A stretch of 64,000 bases of DNA from an uncultured Bacteroidia bacterium (GCA_902780935.1 CACZHP010000015.1:43099-107098), one strand, 5' to 3'. Positions 32,179 to 41,568 are shown, numbered from the stretch's first letter. Numbers and translations: made by a program. The notes: a model not told the origin generated them from the sequence alone.

Positions 32179-33102
32179 ATGAGAAATATCCGCCTTGCCG
32201 TCTTGTTCATGCTCATCGCTGGACAAGCCTTTGCCCAAGACATCAAGTTCCATGGCGCCTTCAAAGAGGATTTCTCTAAAGGAACCTCGGAATACTTTGA
32301 CTACAACTACCGTCCGTACGGATATGACTCCCGCTACTATTCCGGTATCCAATCCTTCACCGAGAAAGGCACTGACATAATGCTCTACCGGATAGATCCG
32401 TCGGATCCGGCCGGAGCAGGCAAGGGACCGGAGATCATCTCCAAGGACTACACCTTTTACGGCAGCTATTCCGCAAGGATCAAAGTGCCTAATGCCAAGG
32501 ATGCGCAGCCGAACATAGGCGCCGTGGTGGGTTATTTCACTTACAACGTGGACCAGCAGCTGGGCCTCAGTGAGATTGATTTCGAGTGGCTTATCGCCGA
32601 CCCCAGGATCATCTACATCGGGACCTGGACTGGTAAGAGAGGGACGCTCAACCGGGTTGGACGCACGATTAACCTGGCCACCGGAGAGATCCTGGACAAT
32701 TCCTGGCGCAGTGAGACCCGCGACCCTGAGGGGAAGCGTATTCCTAACACTCCCCTGGAAGGCCGCCAGAACCTTCCGGAGACAATTGAGGCGATCGAGG
32801 GCTACGACGCCTCAAGCCAGTTCTACACCTATGGTTGGGACTGGTACCCGGACCGCCTTGTCTGGTGGATAATCCACCCGGAAACCGGCAAGAAAGTGAT
32901 TCTGTGGGACTATGAAGGCGGGAAAGAGCTGTTCCCCGAGCATCCGTCAAAAGATGGGATCCCCTGCCTGAAGACAAAGTATCGCCTCAACTTCTGGCAC
33001 ACCAACAACTGGCCGGTGGAGACCAATCCCGCATCGACGGAAAGACCGCTTTATCCCTACGAGCTCGAGATCGACTGGATGTCCTACACCCCTTTTAATT
33101 GA
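32179..33102 (+). CDS. Secreted GH16 family glycoside hydrolase
   Basis: A 307-residue beta-jelly-roll enzyme with a signal peptide (cleavage after AFAQ, residue 20). The GH16 catalytic motif ExDxE is visible as SEIDFEWL, with E132 (nucleophile), D134 and E136 (acid/base). GH16 members cleave beta-1,3 or beta-1,4 linked glucans and galactans (laminarin, mixed-linkage glucan, agar and others); the exact target cannot be read here. No lipobox, so probably periplasmic or exported. Its end overlaps the convergent GH43-like gene by eight bases. Confidence 0.88.
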   Translation: MRNIRLAVLFMLIAGQAFAQDIKFHGAFKEDFSKGTSEYFDYNYRPYGYDSRYYSGIQSFTEKGTDIMLYRIDPSDPAGAGKGPEIISKDYTFYGSYSARIKVPNAKDAQPNIGAVVGYFTYNVDQQLGLSEIDFEWLIADPRIIYIGTWTGKRGTLNRVGRTINLATGEILDNSWRSETRDPEGKRIPNTPLEGRQNLPETIEAIEGYDASSQFYTYGWDWYPDRLVWWIIHPETGKKVILWDYEGGKELFPEHPSKDGIPCLKTKYRLNFWHTNNWPVETNPASTERPLYPYELEIDWMSYTPFN

Positions 33103-34102
33103 TCTTTAGCGTGCGACCGGTATCCTCTATATTGAGGATGACCGGATGGCTATGACCCGAATTAGGCTGATGGAAGACCAGTTTCAGGTTTCCGTCAAAA
33201 TCCTTGAATACCATAGGATGCCCGCCATCTTCAGCGAAGATGGGCTCGGGATCGCAAGTCCAAGGCCCGGCGATCTTGCCTGAAGCGGACCTGGAAATCG
33301 CCACGCAATACTTTCCATCCTTAAATGAGGACCACAGGATCAGCAATTCCCCGTCTTTGGTCTTATACACGAAATTGCCGTCGGAGACGTAAGCCGGAGT
33401 CTTAGTTCCGTCCTCCCCGGTCCAATAACTGACGGGACTGATCCATGGGGCCTGGGATGCGGTGAATATGGTCACCGGCTCCCCGGCCGCTCCTGAGAGA
33501 TCCTCCTTCAGGGGCATGAGCTCAAAAGTGCCGTCTATAGCCTGGACCCACTCATGGCAGAATATCATGTACGGGACGCCGTCCTCGACCCAGAGAGTTC
33601 CGTCCAGCGACATCCAATCCTTTGGAGTCGTCAGTTCTTTTCCAAGGGGCTGGAAAGGACCCTGGAGAGTCTCTGAGCGGAATATCTGCGTTCCGCGGTA
33701 CGTGTAGGCCGGCCACCCTGGGACGCTCTCAGCCCACTTCCGGTCGGTGTTCAAAGTGGCGAAAATATACCACGCGTCCTGATAATGATGGACTTCCGGA
33801 GCCCAGACAGGGCCTGTGATGAAATTGTCCGCCGGGACCGTGAAAACACGCTCAGGCTCAGACCATAAAGCTAGGTCCTTGCTTTTGAACACCTCGACTC
33901 CTCCCAGTCCCTCCGCGGTCGTAGAAGAACGGAAAAGATAATACGTCTTAGTCTGGGAATCAGCCACGATGAACGGATCCCTGCAATAGATGCTGTCCGT
34001 AGGGATACTCGCCTCCCATTCAGGCTCGGCGGCCGCTTTACGCCCTTTGCAAGAAACGAACAGGGCGAGAACAGCGATAAAAGCGAAACAAATCTTTTTC
34101 AT
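33095..34102 (-). CDS. GH43-like five-bladed propeller lipoprotein
   Basis: A 335-residue predicted lipoprotein (lipobox FVSC, Cys about residue 18). The fold signatures of GH43 beta-propellers are present: YCRDPFIVADSQ (catalytic base Asp about residue 42), GPVWAPEVHHYQDAWYIF, and SLDGTLWVEDGVPYMIF (second Asp). GH43 enzymes act as arabinofuranosidases, xylosidases or galactosidases. The acid Glu is not obvious to me (CHEW is a candidate), so activity is likely but not certain. Divergent from the Gfo/Idh/MocA gene. Confidence 0.82.
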   Translation of the reverse strand: MKKICFAFIAVLALFVSCKGRKAAAEPEWEASIPTDSIYCRDPFIVADSQTKTYYLFRSSTTAEGLGGVEVFKSKDLALWSEPERVFTVPADNFITGPVWAPEVHHYQDAWYIFATLNTDRKWAESVPGWPAYTYRGTQIFRSETLQGPFQPLGKELTTPKDWMSLDGTLWVEDGVPYMIFCHEWVQAIDGTFELMPLKEDLSGAAGEPVTIFTASQAPWISPVSYWTGEDGTKTPAYVSDGNFVYKTKDGELLILWSSFKDGKYCVAISRSASGKIAGPWTCDPEPIFAEDGGHPMVFKDFDGNLKLVFHQPNSGHSHPVILNIEDTGRTLKIN

Positions 34103-34140
34103 AAACCAAATCGATTACTCAAATATACGAAATAAATCGT

Positions 34141-34148
34141 TATCTTTG
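34141..34148 (+). promoter_or_regulatory. Putative -7 promoter element of the Gfo/Idh/MocA gene
   Basis: TATCTTTG fits the -7 consensus, 42 bases before the ATG at 34191. On the minus strand TATATTTG (34121-34128) could serve the divergent GH43-like gene. No strong -33 elements were found for either. Confidence 0.4.
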
Positions 34149-34190
34149 GTTTTACTGATCTTTAGCCAATAACTAATAACACATCATATC

Positions 34191-35504
34191 ATGACACGGA
34201 GAGAGTTTCTGGAGAAGAGCGCCGTCCTTGGCGCCGGGCTGACTATGAGTCCCCTTATGGTCCGCATGTCCGCCAAAAATGTTGGGGCCAATGACAAGAT
34301 CCATATTGGTCTGATAGGCTGCAGAGGCCAAGGATTCACCAACTTACAGGCTTTCCTGCGCAATCCGGAGGTGGATTGCATCGCCTTATGCGACATTGAT
34401 AAAGAAGTTCTGGAAAACCGCGCCGCCGACACCGAGAAGATCCAGGGCAAGAAGGTCAAGCATCTCTATAAGGATTGGCGGAAACTCATCGACAACAAAG
34501 ACATAGATGTGGTCATAATCGGCACTCCCGATCACTGGCATTGCCTCCAGCTGGTGGCCGCCTGCGAGGCCGGAAAGGACGTATATTGCGAGAAGCCATT
34601 GGGCAACAGCATAGAGGAGTGCAACATCATGGTCCGGGCCGCCGAGAAGTACAACAGGATCGTGCAGGTGGGCCAGTGGCAGCGCAGCGATCCCCACTGG
34701 CAGGATGCCATGGCCTTTGTCCATAGCGGCAAGCTCGGCAAGATCCGCACTGTCCGTGTCTTCTCCTATCAGGGCTGGTGCCCCTCCATCCCAGTGCAGC
34801 CGGATCAGCCCGTTCCCGACGGGGTTGACTATGACATGTGGCTTGGGCCGGCTCCCCTGCGTCCATTCAACCCGAATCGTTTCCACTTCACTTTCAGGTG
34901 GTTCTGGGACTATGCCGGCGGCCTGATGACCGACTGGGGAGTCCATCTTCTTGATTACGCTTTATATGGCATGAATGTCACCGCCCCGGACAGCATCATG
35001 GCTTCAGGCGGCAAGTTCGGTTATCCGGATGACGCTTGCGAGACCCCTGACACCTTGCAGACAATCTACACTTTCCCGGACTTCACGGTCATGTGGGACC
35101 ACGCCATCGGCATCGACGACGGCGCCTACGGTCGTAATCACGGTCTTGGATTCGTGGGTGAGAACGGAACGCTTGTCGTTGACCGCAGAGGCTGGGAGGT
35201 GATCCCCGAGACAGTCAACAATGTGGCTCGCATGGAGGCTGTCCCCCTACATAAGCAATATGGCGATGGAGGCCTTAACCTCCACGTGAAGAACCATCTG
35301 GACTGCATCAAGAGCCGGAATCCCAACTGCAATGCCAGCATCCAGATAGGGGCCCATATCGCCAAGTTCGCCCATCTCGGGAATATCGCCTACCGCACTG
35401 GTAAGAAGCTCAGCTGGGACGGCAAGACCTTCCATGACCCCGAGGCGGATTCCTACCTCTGCAAGCCTTACCGCGACCCCTGGAAGCTCCCGGTCATCCT
35501 TTAG
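34191..35504 (+). CDS. Exported Gfo/Idh/MocA-family oxidoreductase (Tat signal)
   Basis: A 437-residue NAD(P)-dependent oxidoreductase. The N-terminus has a twin-arginine signal (TRREFLEKSAVLGAGLTM). Rossmann motif GLIGCRGQG (about residues 43-51), the CEKPLGNS active-site motif (about 129-136) and DWGVHLLDYA support the family. Exported members with Tat signals in Bacteroidetes act on sugars or sugar derivatives, including oxidation of glycosides to 3-keto forms and the GH109 NAD-dependent glycosidases; which applies is undetermined. It stands alone between divergent and convergent neighbours. Confidence 0.9.
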   Translation: MTRREFLEKSAVLGAGLTMSPLMVRMSAKNVGANDKIHIGLIGCRGQGFTNLQAFLRNPEVDCIALCDIDKEVLENRAADTEKIQGKKVKHLYKDWRKLIDNKDIDVVIIGTPDHWHCLQLVAACEAGKDVYCEKPLGNSIEECNIMVRAAEKYNRIVQVGQWQRSDPHWQDAMAFVHSGKLGKIRTVRVFSYQGWCPSIPVQPDQPVPDGVDYDMWLGPAPLRPFNPNRFHFTFRWFWDYAGGLMTDWGVHLLDYALYGMNVTAPDSIMASGGKFGYPDDACETPDTLQTIYTFPDFTVMWDHAIGIDDGAYGRNHGLGFVGENGTLVVDRRGWEVIPETVNNVARMEAVPLHKQYGDGGLNLHVKNHLDCIKSRNPNCNASIQIGAHIAKFAHLGNIAYRTGKKLSWDGKTFHDPEADSYLCKPYRDPWKLPVIL

Positions 35505-35510
35505 CTGCCC

Positions 35511-36686
35511 TTACAGGCGCACCACGAGGCTGATTTTGGCGGTGAGGTCGTCGAAGTCGCAGTCTGTCTTGAAGTCGTTCTTGAGCAGATTGTTGTCCCG
35601 CCAGATGGTGGTTCTCATACCGTCGAAGCCGAAACGGTTATAGACAACAGTACCAACCACGCCGAACCTGTTCCAGGAGAAGCTCAGGCCCGTACGGAAT
35701 GTGAAGGTCGGGACTATGGTACCGTCGAGCTTGGTCTTGTTGACCTTCCCGTCACCCAGCTCTTCGAGCGAATACATGTGGTTATACACAGAGGCCATGG
35801 GGATGGCCGTCAGGTTGAAAGTGAGATTCCTGTAGCCTATCCAGTTTCTCATGTCGTCGGAGTCCCGGTGGTAAGGCACAAAGTTGTACGAATAACCTAT
35901 CCCGAGGGAGACCTGCTGGGTTGTGTAGCTGTAAAGTCCTTCGGTCACGGTCAGCATGAACTTGTCTCTCTTGTCCATCGACAGGTCCCCCTGGAGGTAT
36001 TTGGCCAAGGTCATGAATGATCCGGCTGAACGCTTCTGGTCCACATTGCAGCCCTGGGTGGCGTTGTAGTCGAATCTCCGGCCATTGAACAGGTAATACA
36101 CATCACCCGTCATGGTACGCATGGTTCCAGGATAATCCGAGGTGAATGTCATTGGCGACACACCTTCGACAGAGAGCGCCCCGTCCAGATATTCCCGGAG
36201 ACGGATGAACCGCACCGTCGCCCCGAAAGTCGGCCTCCTATACGAGAAGGAGATAAACGAGTTTTTACCCGGATTCTTGGCCCCCAGTTCCAGGCCGCCG
36301 GAAACGCTCAGGCTCCCGTAACCTACAGACAGCCCGAGCTTCTTGTGGAGATGCCTTTGAAGACGGGTGTTAAAGGAAGCCCGCACGTTCGTGCCATTCT
36401 GAAGAGTGTGATCGCCGGACTGATATTCAGTGACGTTGATATCACTTTTCAAATCGGCTCCGGTCGTGACCAAGGTATTGTCAATCCTGAAGGACCAGGG
36501 CAAAGGCGACTTGCTGATGTACGAAGAGTCAAGCTGAGGATTAAGGGTCGTGATGCTCTTGTACACTTTCCGCACGAGCCTCTCCGGCAGACTCCTCTTG
36601 TTCTGAGCGGGAGAGGAACTTGCCGTAAAGAAGACCAGCAAAGCGAACAAGAAAAGGAAACGCCTGATTCTAACTATTTTCCGCAA
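35511..36686 (-). CDS. DUF4421 outer-membrane beta-barrel protein
   Basis: A 391-residue protein with a signal peptide (FLFLFALLVFFTASSSPAQ) and alternating beta-strand pattern ending in the aromatic/hydrophobic C-terminal strand ISLVVRL typical of outer-membrane barrels. Blocks such as SSYISKSPLPWSFRIDNTLV and PNPGKNSFISFSYRR-like strands match DUF4421 as I remember it. Function unknown. Its 5' end overlaps the 3' end of the GDPD gene upstream by 13 bases, so they form an operon. Confidence 0.78.
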   Translation of the reverse strand: MRKIVRIRRFLFLFALLVFFTASSSPAQNKRSLPERLVRKVYKSITTLNPQLDSSYISKSPLPWSFRIDNTLVTTGADLKSDINVTEYQSGDHTLQNGTNVRASFNTRLQRHLHKKLGLSVGYGSLSVSGGLELGAKNPGKNSFISFSYRRPTFGATVRFIRLREYLDGALSVEGVSPMTFTSDYPGTMRTMTGDVYYLFNGRRFDYNATQGCNVDQKRSAGSFMTLAKYLQGDLSMDKRDKFMLTVTEGLYSYTTQQVSLGIGYSYNFVPYHRDSDDMRNWIGYRNLTFNLTAIPMASVYNHMYSLEELGDGKVNKTKLDGTIVPTFTFRTGLSFSWNRFGVVGTVVYNRFGFDGMRTTIWRDNNLLKNDFKTDCDFDDLTAKISLVVRL

Positions 36687-37765
36687 TCGAATAATTCAGC
36701 TTTAACAGATTTGATCTTGGAGGCGGCAAGAGCTTTGACCACTATTCCAGGATTAGCCTTGAAGAGCCTCGCACCCAAAACCTCAACCTTTCCAGGCTCA
36801 TCATGGGTCAGGGAATAAACCCGTCCGTTCAACGTGATCTCAAGCGTTCCCTCGAAATCAAGGGCCAAAGTCACCGCTGCATACTCCGGAGCCTCAGGAT
36901 TCCACTGAACAGACTGTCCCTCAGCGAGTTTAACGGAGCTTTTCTTGAATGTCGAAACCGGTTTGCGACCATCGGTCTGGTGCCACCAGAAGTCGGAAAG
37001 CTGGATTGTCACCTTGTCCGAGACAGCCCTCTGCTCATGAGGGGCCGGGAATATGGAGGCCTGCACATCAAAGCCGGCATTCTTGACAGTGTTAATATAT
37101 TCAGCGTCAAGCATTTTATAATTCATTGTGCTCATCCCGCACGCACCCCCCATCTCTTGGAGCCTCTCTATCGTCTTTGACGCAGGATCTTTGCCAGGAT
37201 CGAGGAGAATCAAGCAGCTTGACCATTTCCTAGCCTGGCTCACCGCGGCCTGCGAGGCGTCGAAAGCAATAAACTTGTCACCAAGCACCTCATTGGCAAG
37301 CTTGTAGGACTCTACCACCGCGCTGTGTAGCATCGGCATAACCCCATATTCCTTGCAGGCGTCGAGTTCTTCCTGAAGGGTCGGAATCGGGGTCCGAAGC
37401 GCCGGATCAGTGGACTCCAGGACGTATTTCGTCCTCAACTCCTCGAAAGTGGTCTCGGTCACTTTTACCGGCTCCTCTATCTTGGAATAGTCAGAAGCGT
37501 TGCGCATCGTGCGGTTGATCGTGCCGTCGTGCATGATGACCATCACGCTGTCAAGAGTATATTTCACATCGCACTCGATGGCCGGATAGCCGTACTGGGC
37601 GGCCATCTTGACACCTGCCGGGCAGTTTTCATTGATGTAGAACTCTTCTCCGTCCATCAGCCAGCAGCCCCTGTGCGCTACTGCCATAGGGAGATCCTCC
37701 GGAACGGCCTGGCCGCAAGATACCGCAGCCGCCACCGACATCATCAAAATCCAGAACTTATTCAT
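36674..37765 (-). CDS. Glycerophosphodiester phosphodiesterase family lipoprotein
   Basis: A 363-residue protein with a lipoprotein-like signal (AAAVSC, Cys about residue 17). The GDPD TIM barrel is marked by AVAHRGCW (His-Arg about residues 30-31), ECDVKYTLDSVMVIMHDGTINRT (Glu and Asp metal ligands, HD pair). The C-terminal about 85 residues form a separate beta domain (SVQWNPEAPEYAAVTLALDF). It likely hydrolyses glycerophosphodiesters or related sugar phosphodiesters in the periplasm. Twenty bases after the GDPD-HAD fusion gene on the same strand. Confidence 0.85.
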   Translation of the reverse strand: MNKFWILMMSVAAAVSCGQAVPEDLPMAVAHRGCWLMDGEEFYINENCPAGVKMAAQYGYPAIECDVKYTLDSVMVIMHDGTINRTMRNASDYSKIEEPVKVTETTFEELRTKYVLESTDPALRTPIPTLQEELDACKEYGVMPMLHSAVVESYKLANEVLGDKFIAFDASQAAVSQARKWSSCLILLDPGKDPASKTIERLQEMGGACGMSTMNYKMLDAEYINTVKNAGFDVQASIFPAPHEQRAVSDKVTIQLSDFWWHQTDGRKPVSTFKKSSVKLAEGQSVQWNPEAPEYAAVTLALDFEGTLEITLNGRVYSLTHDEPGKVEVLGARLFKANPGIVVKALAASKIKSVKAELFDCGK

Positions 37766-37785
37766 ATCAAGATATTTAGATATTC

Positions 37786-39285
37786 CTAATACATGAAACG
37801 CATCTTCTCGGGTAGCCGGGTGTAGTCATCGATCCGGATGTAGTCCATCCCGCCGAGACGAATCTGACTGTCGTTGCCCCCGTCGGTGAAATCGTCGCCG
37901 ACGAAAAGGATCTGGTCCTTGACATAGCCATGCTCGGCGGCGTACCGCATCACGGCGTCGTACTTGTTATACTGCTTCGGGGTTATGTCAAAAGAAGTCG
38001 TGCCACCGATGAAGACGGAATAATCCTTGAATATCTCGCTCATCTCCGGGAACATGGCCCTGCGGCGGATCTTGTCCGGGTCGAAGGCCAGCTTGTCGGC
38101 CGGATCAGCCTTTGTGCCAAGCAGAGCAAAGGTCACCATTCCGGACTGGTGATATTCATTAGAATCGCCTTTATACTCTGTGTAGCCGTATTTCTTGCGG
38201 AGCTCAGCGGTCTTTTTCTCGAAGAACTTCCGGTCCACGGGACTGGTCTCCTCACGGACCATCTTGAACTCCCCGTCGATGACCTGGCTCTCTTCCATCC
38301 CGTAGTTGCCCAGAATGGTGATAGGATACTGACCCATCTGGTTATATATTCTCTTGCAGTTGCCGCCTCCGGCCATGATAATCTCATAACGCTGCCTGAG
38401 GGTGTCCAGAACCGCCTTGTTGGCGGCGGACAGGGGCTGCTTGTTCTGGGTCAAGGTTCCGTCAAGGTCGAATACAATCAGTTTCTTGGTCTGCTTCCAC
38501 TTGAGTTCCCTTATGCCCGACATAAGGTTCAGCATCGCCTGGGGCTCGTCCGAGCTGACGTAATCGACATGGTGGCGCATGGCAAAGTCCGCCAGGTCGT
38601 AGCTGTTGACCGGCCAAAGGACTGTCTGGAGTCCAGCCTCATGGGCCTCGTCCAGCAGATGAGTCCTATTCATCACTACACCCATGTGGTAAGAGACTCC
38701 GGCATAGCCCCGCTTTAGGAGCTCCTCGGTAGTGTAGGCCTTGCTGCTGGAAATAGGGATCACTTTAGTGCCTTTCCGGAGCCTCAGGATCTCATCGCAG
38801 AGATGCTCGCTGAAAGAGATGAAAGTGACCTGGTCGTACATGTTCATCTCGTCGCACAGAGCGACAACCTTTTCTGCCAGAGTCGTTTCCCTCTCTTTAG
38901 TCGGATGGGCTTTAAGCTCCAGGAAGAGTGTCAGGGCAACTGTTTTTTTCGCCTGGGTGAAATATTCCCTCAGCGTCGGGACCTTATCTCCATTCGGCAA
39001 CGTGCAGGAGCGGATGGTCTTGTAATCAAGCTTCTGGACGTCTTTGTACTCCGAACCGGCGATCTTCGGGCCATGAAGGATCACAAGGGAGTCATCCGTC
39101 GAGAGATGGACGTCCAATTCGACTCCCTCGACCCCGAGCTGCTGGGCGCCCTTCAGGCTCGTCAGCGTGTTCTCAAAAGAGCCAGGATGGGCGTAATATC
39201 CCCTGTGGGACATGACCTTGGTCTGCCCCGGAAGCATGGCAGAAATAGCCATGAAGGCAATCACGATTGAAACTATTCTCTTCAT
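37786..39285 (-). CDS. GDPD-HAD fusion: glycerophosphodiesterase plus phosphatase
   Basis: A 499-residue two-domain protein with a signal peptide (MKRIVSIVIAFMAISAMLPGQ). Residues about 23-255 form a GDPD barrel: MSHRGYY (His27), VELDVH (Glu56, Asp58) and VILHGP (His71, where the usual HD is HG). Residues about 266-499 form a HAD phosphatase of the type IIB kind: KLIVFDLDGTLTQ (Asp273, Asp275) and the C-terminal ILFVGDDFTDGGND. I infer sequential cleavage: phosphodiester to phosphomonoester, then release of phosphate. The start at 39285 is preferred to the upstream in-frame ATG at 39348, which overlaps the divergent gene. Confidence 0.88.
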   Translation of the reverse strand: MKRIVSIVIAFMAISAMLPGQTKVMSHRGYYAHPGSFENTLTSLKGAQQLGVEGVELDVHLSTDDSLVILHGPKIAGSEYKDVQKLDYKTIRSCTLPNGDKVPTLREYFTQAKKTVALTLFLELKAHPTKERETTLAEKVVALCDEMNMYDQVTFISFSEHLCDEILRLRKGTKVIPISSSKAYTTEELLKRGYAGVSYHMGVVMNRTHLLDEAHEAGLQTVLWPVNSYDLADFAMRHHVDYVSSDEPQAMLNLMSGIRELKWKQTKKLIVFDLDGTLTQNKQPLSAANKAVLDTLRQRYEIIMAGGGNCKRIYNQMGQYPITILGNYGMEESQVIDGEFKMVREETSPVDRKFFEKKTAELRKKYGYTEYKGDSNEYHQSGMVTFALLGTKADPADKLAFDPDKIRRRAMFPEMSEIFKDYSVFIGGTTSFDITPKQYNKYDAVMRYAAEHGYVKDQILFVGDDFTDGGNDSQIRLGGMDYIRIDDYTRLPEKMRFMY

Positions 39286-39341
39286 GTTAACAAAGATAAC
39301 GAATAATTGTGTACTTTTGATGATACAAAAACATAATAACC

Positions 39342-40145
39342 ATGACATATCTTTGGATCCTTCTCGCAGTGTCGCTGTCGGTGTCAGCTGTCGGTTGGAA
39401 ATACTTCATCTACTTCTTCAGCCTCGGATACGGTTATGGGATAGCTGCCCTGGCCCTTACCCTGGTCATCATCTTCGCCGGAGCCGTGACTCCCCCGACC
39501 GCGCTCCTGCTCGCGGTCATGTTCATCTTCGGCTGCCGGCTTGGAACTTATCTCCTCATCAGGGAGAGAAAGGCCGCAGCGTACCGCAAGATCCTTTACG
39601 ATCCGTCACTCCAGAAAAAGAAGCCTATAGGGGTGATCCTCTCTGTCTGGATCTTCTGCGCCCTTCTTTATGTGGGTCAGGTGAGTCCTGTGGCCTTTAG
39701 GCTGGCAAACACAGCCAAAGGCCTGCCCGTCAATGATTTATGGGCTTGGATAGGAGCCGCCATGATGGCTTGCGGAGTGTTGCTTGAAGCCGGTGCGGAC
39801 GCTCAGAAATCAGCGGCAAAAAAGGTCAATCCCAAACGATTCGTTGACACCGGGCTGTACAAGATCGTCCGCTGCCCCAACTACCTTGGAGAGCTCGTGA
39901 TATGGACCGGGGCTTTGATTTCCGCCATCGGCGCATCCCTCTGCGCCTGGCAATGGGTCATCGTGGCCATCGGTTACATCGGGATTGTCTATGTGATGTT
40001 CAGCGGGGCCAGAAGGCTTGAGATCAGGCAAGACGAGTCTTATGGGGAAGATCCTGAATATCAGGAATATATTAAGAAAACCCCTATCATACTCCCTCTT
40101 GTGCCGCTTTATAGCGTGAAGAAGCACACCTGGCTTCAAGCCTGA
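39342..40145 (+). CDS. DUF1295 membrane protein (steroid-5-alpha-reductase-like)
   Basis: A 267-residue integral membrane protein with about seven hydrophobic segments. The signature FVDTGLYKIVRCPNYLGELVIWTG (residues about 168-191, cited by position) is characteristic of DUF1295/isoprenylcysteine methyltransferase-like proteins, which bind SAM or NADPH at the C-terminal part. The substrate is unknown; lipid or isoprenoid modification is the usual guess. A perfect -7 element TACTTTTG lies at 39312-39319. Confidence 0.82.
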   Translation: MTYLWILLAVSLSVSAVGWKYFIYFFSLGYGYGIAALALTLVIIFAGAVTPPTALLLAVMFIFGCRLGTYLLIRERKAAAYRKILYDPSLQKKKPIGVILSVWIFCALLYVGQVSPVAFRLANTAKGLPVNDLWAWIGAAMMACGVLLEAGADAQKSAAKKVNPKRFVDTGLYKIVRCPNYLGELVIWTGALISAIGASLCAWQWVIVAIGYIGIVYVMFSGARRLEIRQDESYGEDPEYQEYIKKTPIILPLVPLYSVKKHTWLQA

Positions 40146-40170
40146 TTTTTTTGTCCCTGATTTCATAGTC

Positions 40171-41472
40171 ATGAAAAGATTGTTTTGCGTTTTGATTGTG
40201 CTGGCGTCCTCTGTTGGCGTCTTTGCCCAGGATTATGTCACCAAGGCCGGCCGGATGGACAGAAGCCGGCTGAACATCGGGGTTTACCACCTTCGTCCGT
40301 ACGCCCGTACAGAGGCCCACATCAAGGACTTGGCTGAGTGCGGAGTGGATTTCGTGATATGCATGGAAAACGACCGTCCCGCTCTCGACCTGTTCAGCAA
40401 GTACGGGGTCGGGGCTATTGTCAGCGGGATCGTCCCAGGATGGTGGGGAGGAGACGGAGACAACGCGGGGAAACTCGCCGAGACCAATCCCATCTCGAAA
40501 TATGAGGAAGCCGCGGCCTCTTTCCAGGACCACCCGGCGATCTGGGGTATAGACATCGGTGACGAGCCCTCCGCATTGGATTTCCCGTATTACGGAGAGG
40601 TCATGAGAAAGGTTGAACAGCTATTTCCCAACCAATTCGCCTTCCTGAACCTTTATCCGAACTACGCCTCAGTGTCCCAGAACTCCGCGGTCCAGACAAA
40701 GAACCAGCTTGGGACCCCCACTTACGAGGAGCACATCAGGCAGTATTGCGAGCACGTTCCGGCCGACTACATCTCCTACGATTTCTACTACAAGAATGTG
40801 GGTGTGGCCAAGGATTACGCCAACCTCCGGGTCGTCTCCGACGCTTGCCGGAAGACCGGACGTGGAATGTGGGTCACGGTTCAGGTAAACAGCTATGATC
40901 CAAAGGTTTGGATAACAGAAAACGAGCTGCGCTTCCAGGCGTATTCCGCTCTGGCCTTCGGAGCCGAGAACATCACCTGGGCATGCTATACCGCCGGCTG
41001 GTGGACCAACCAGGTGGTAGATGAGAAAGGAGTTAAGACCCGGCAGTACGACAAGGTGAAAAAGATCAACGCCGAGCTTCACTCTATCGGGAAGGACTAC
41101 ATGCGTTACACCTCAAAATCAACTTCTTTCGTCGGGTTTGAGGGTACGGCTATGCTGGACGGAACTGGTGAGGAGAGCTCGCCGGTGTACAAGGATGAGG
41201 TCTTCACTGACCTGTCCGCCGGTTGTCCCCTGATTGTAGGCGAAATGACAGCGAAGGATGGAGGCGAGGGCAAGGCCCTGTTCGTCTGCGTCGCTGACGA
41301 TCCTTTCGACAAGGCTCCGAAAACCCACAAACTGCGCTTCAAGGCTCCAGGCCGTGAGGTGTCGGTCAGGTGCGGCGATTCCTATCTCCCGATGAGAAGG
41401 GACGCCGAAGGCTGGTACGAGTGCGCCGTCTCCTCCTGCCAGGGCCTGCTCATCGAAGCCTCCGCAAAATAA
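40171..41472 (+). CDS. Secreted glycoside-hydrolase-like TIM-barrel protein
   Basis: A 433-residue exported protein (signal MKRLFCVLIVLASSVGVFAQ). The barrel-like domain contains WGIDIGDEPSALDF (about residues 125-138), where the Glu of GDEP occupies the position of the acid/base in clan-A glycosidases such as GH42, GH39 or GH5; ENITWACYTAGWW follows near the end of the barrel; the last 90 residues form a beta domain. I cannot place it in a CAZy family. It follows the DUF1295 gene by 25 bases. Confidence 0.7.
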   Translation: MKRLFCVLIVLASSVGVFAQDYVTKAGRMDRSRLNIGVYHLRPYARTEAHIKDLAECGVDFVICMENDRPALDLFSKYGVGAIVSGIVPGWWGGDGDNAGKLAETNPISKYEEAAASFQDHPAIWGIDIGDEPSALDFPYYGEVMRKVEQLFPNQFAFLNLYPNYASVSQNSAVQTKNQLGTPTYEEHIRQYCEHVPADYISYDFYYKNVGVAKDYANLRVVSDACRKTGRGMWVTVQVNSYDPKVWITENELRFQAYSALAFGAENITWACYTAGWWTNQVVDEKGVKTRQYDKVKKINAELHSIGKDYMRYTSKSTSFVGFEGTAMLDGTGEESSPVYKDEVFTDLSAGCPLIVGEMTAKDGGEGKALFVCVADDPFDKAPKTHKLRFKAPGREVSVRCGDSYLPMRRDAEGWYECAVSSCQGLLIEASAK

Positions 41473-41500
41473 CCCAATTGGTAGAGCGACAGCCTCTGTT

Positions 41501-41525
41501 CATTCTGAGCGAAGCGAAGAATCTG
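41501..41525 (+). repeat. Dispersed repeat, CATTCTGAGCGAAGCGAAGA type (intergenic copy)
   Basis: CATTC-T-GAGCGAAGCGAAGAATCTG recurs with a single mismatch on the other strand at 58257-58281, where it is translated inside a response regulator. Directly upstream, 41476-41496 (AATTGGTAGAGCGACAGCCTC) looks like the D-arm region of a tRNA but no tRNA can be folded. Confidence 0.8.
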
Positions 41526-41568
41526 TATTGTTGATTATTTTGTATCTATTTGCAAAAACGATTGAGAT

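Noticed and set aside
41476-41496. Possible tRNA gene
   Set aside because: Only a D-arm-like piece is present; acceptor, anticodon and T-arms cannot be found, so it is listed as an observation only.
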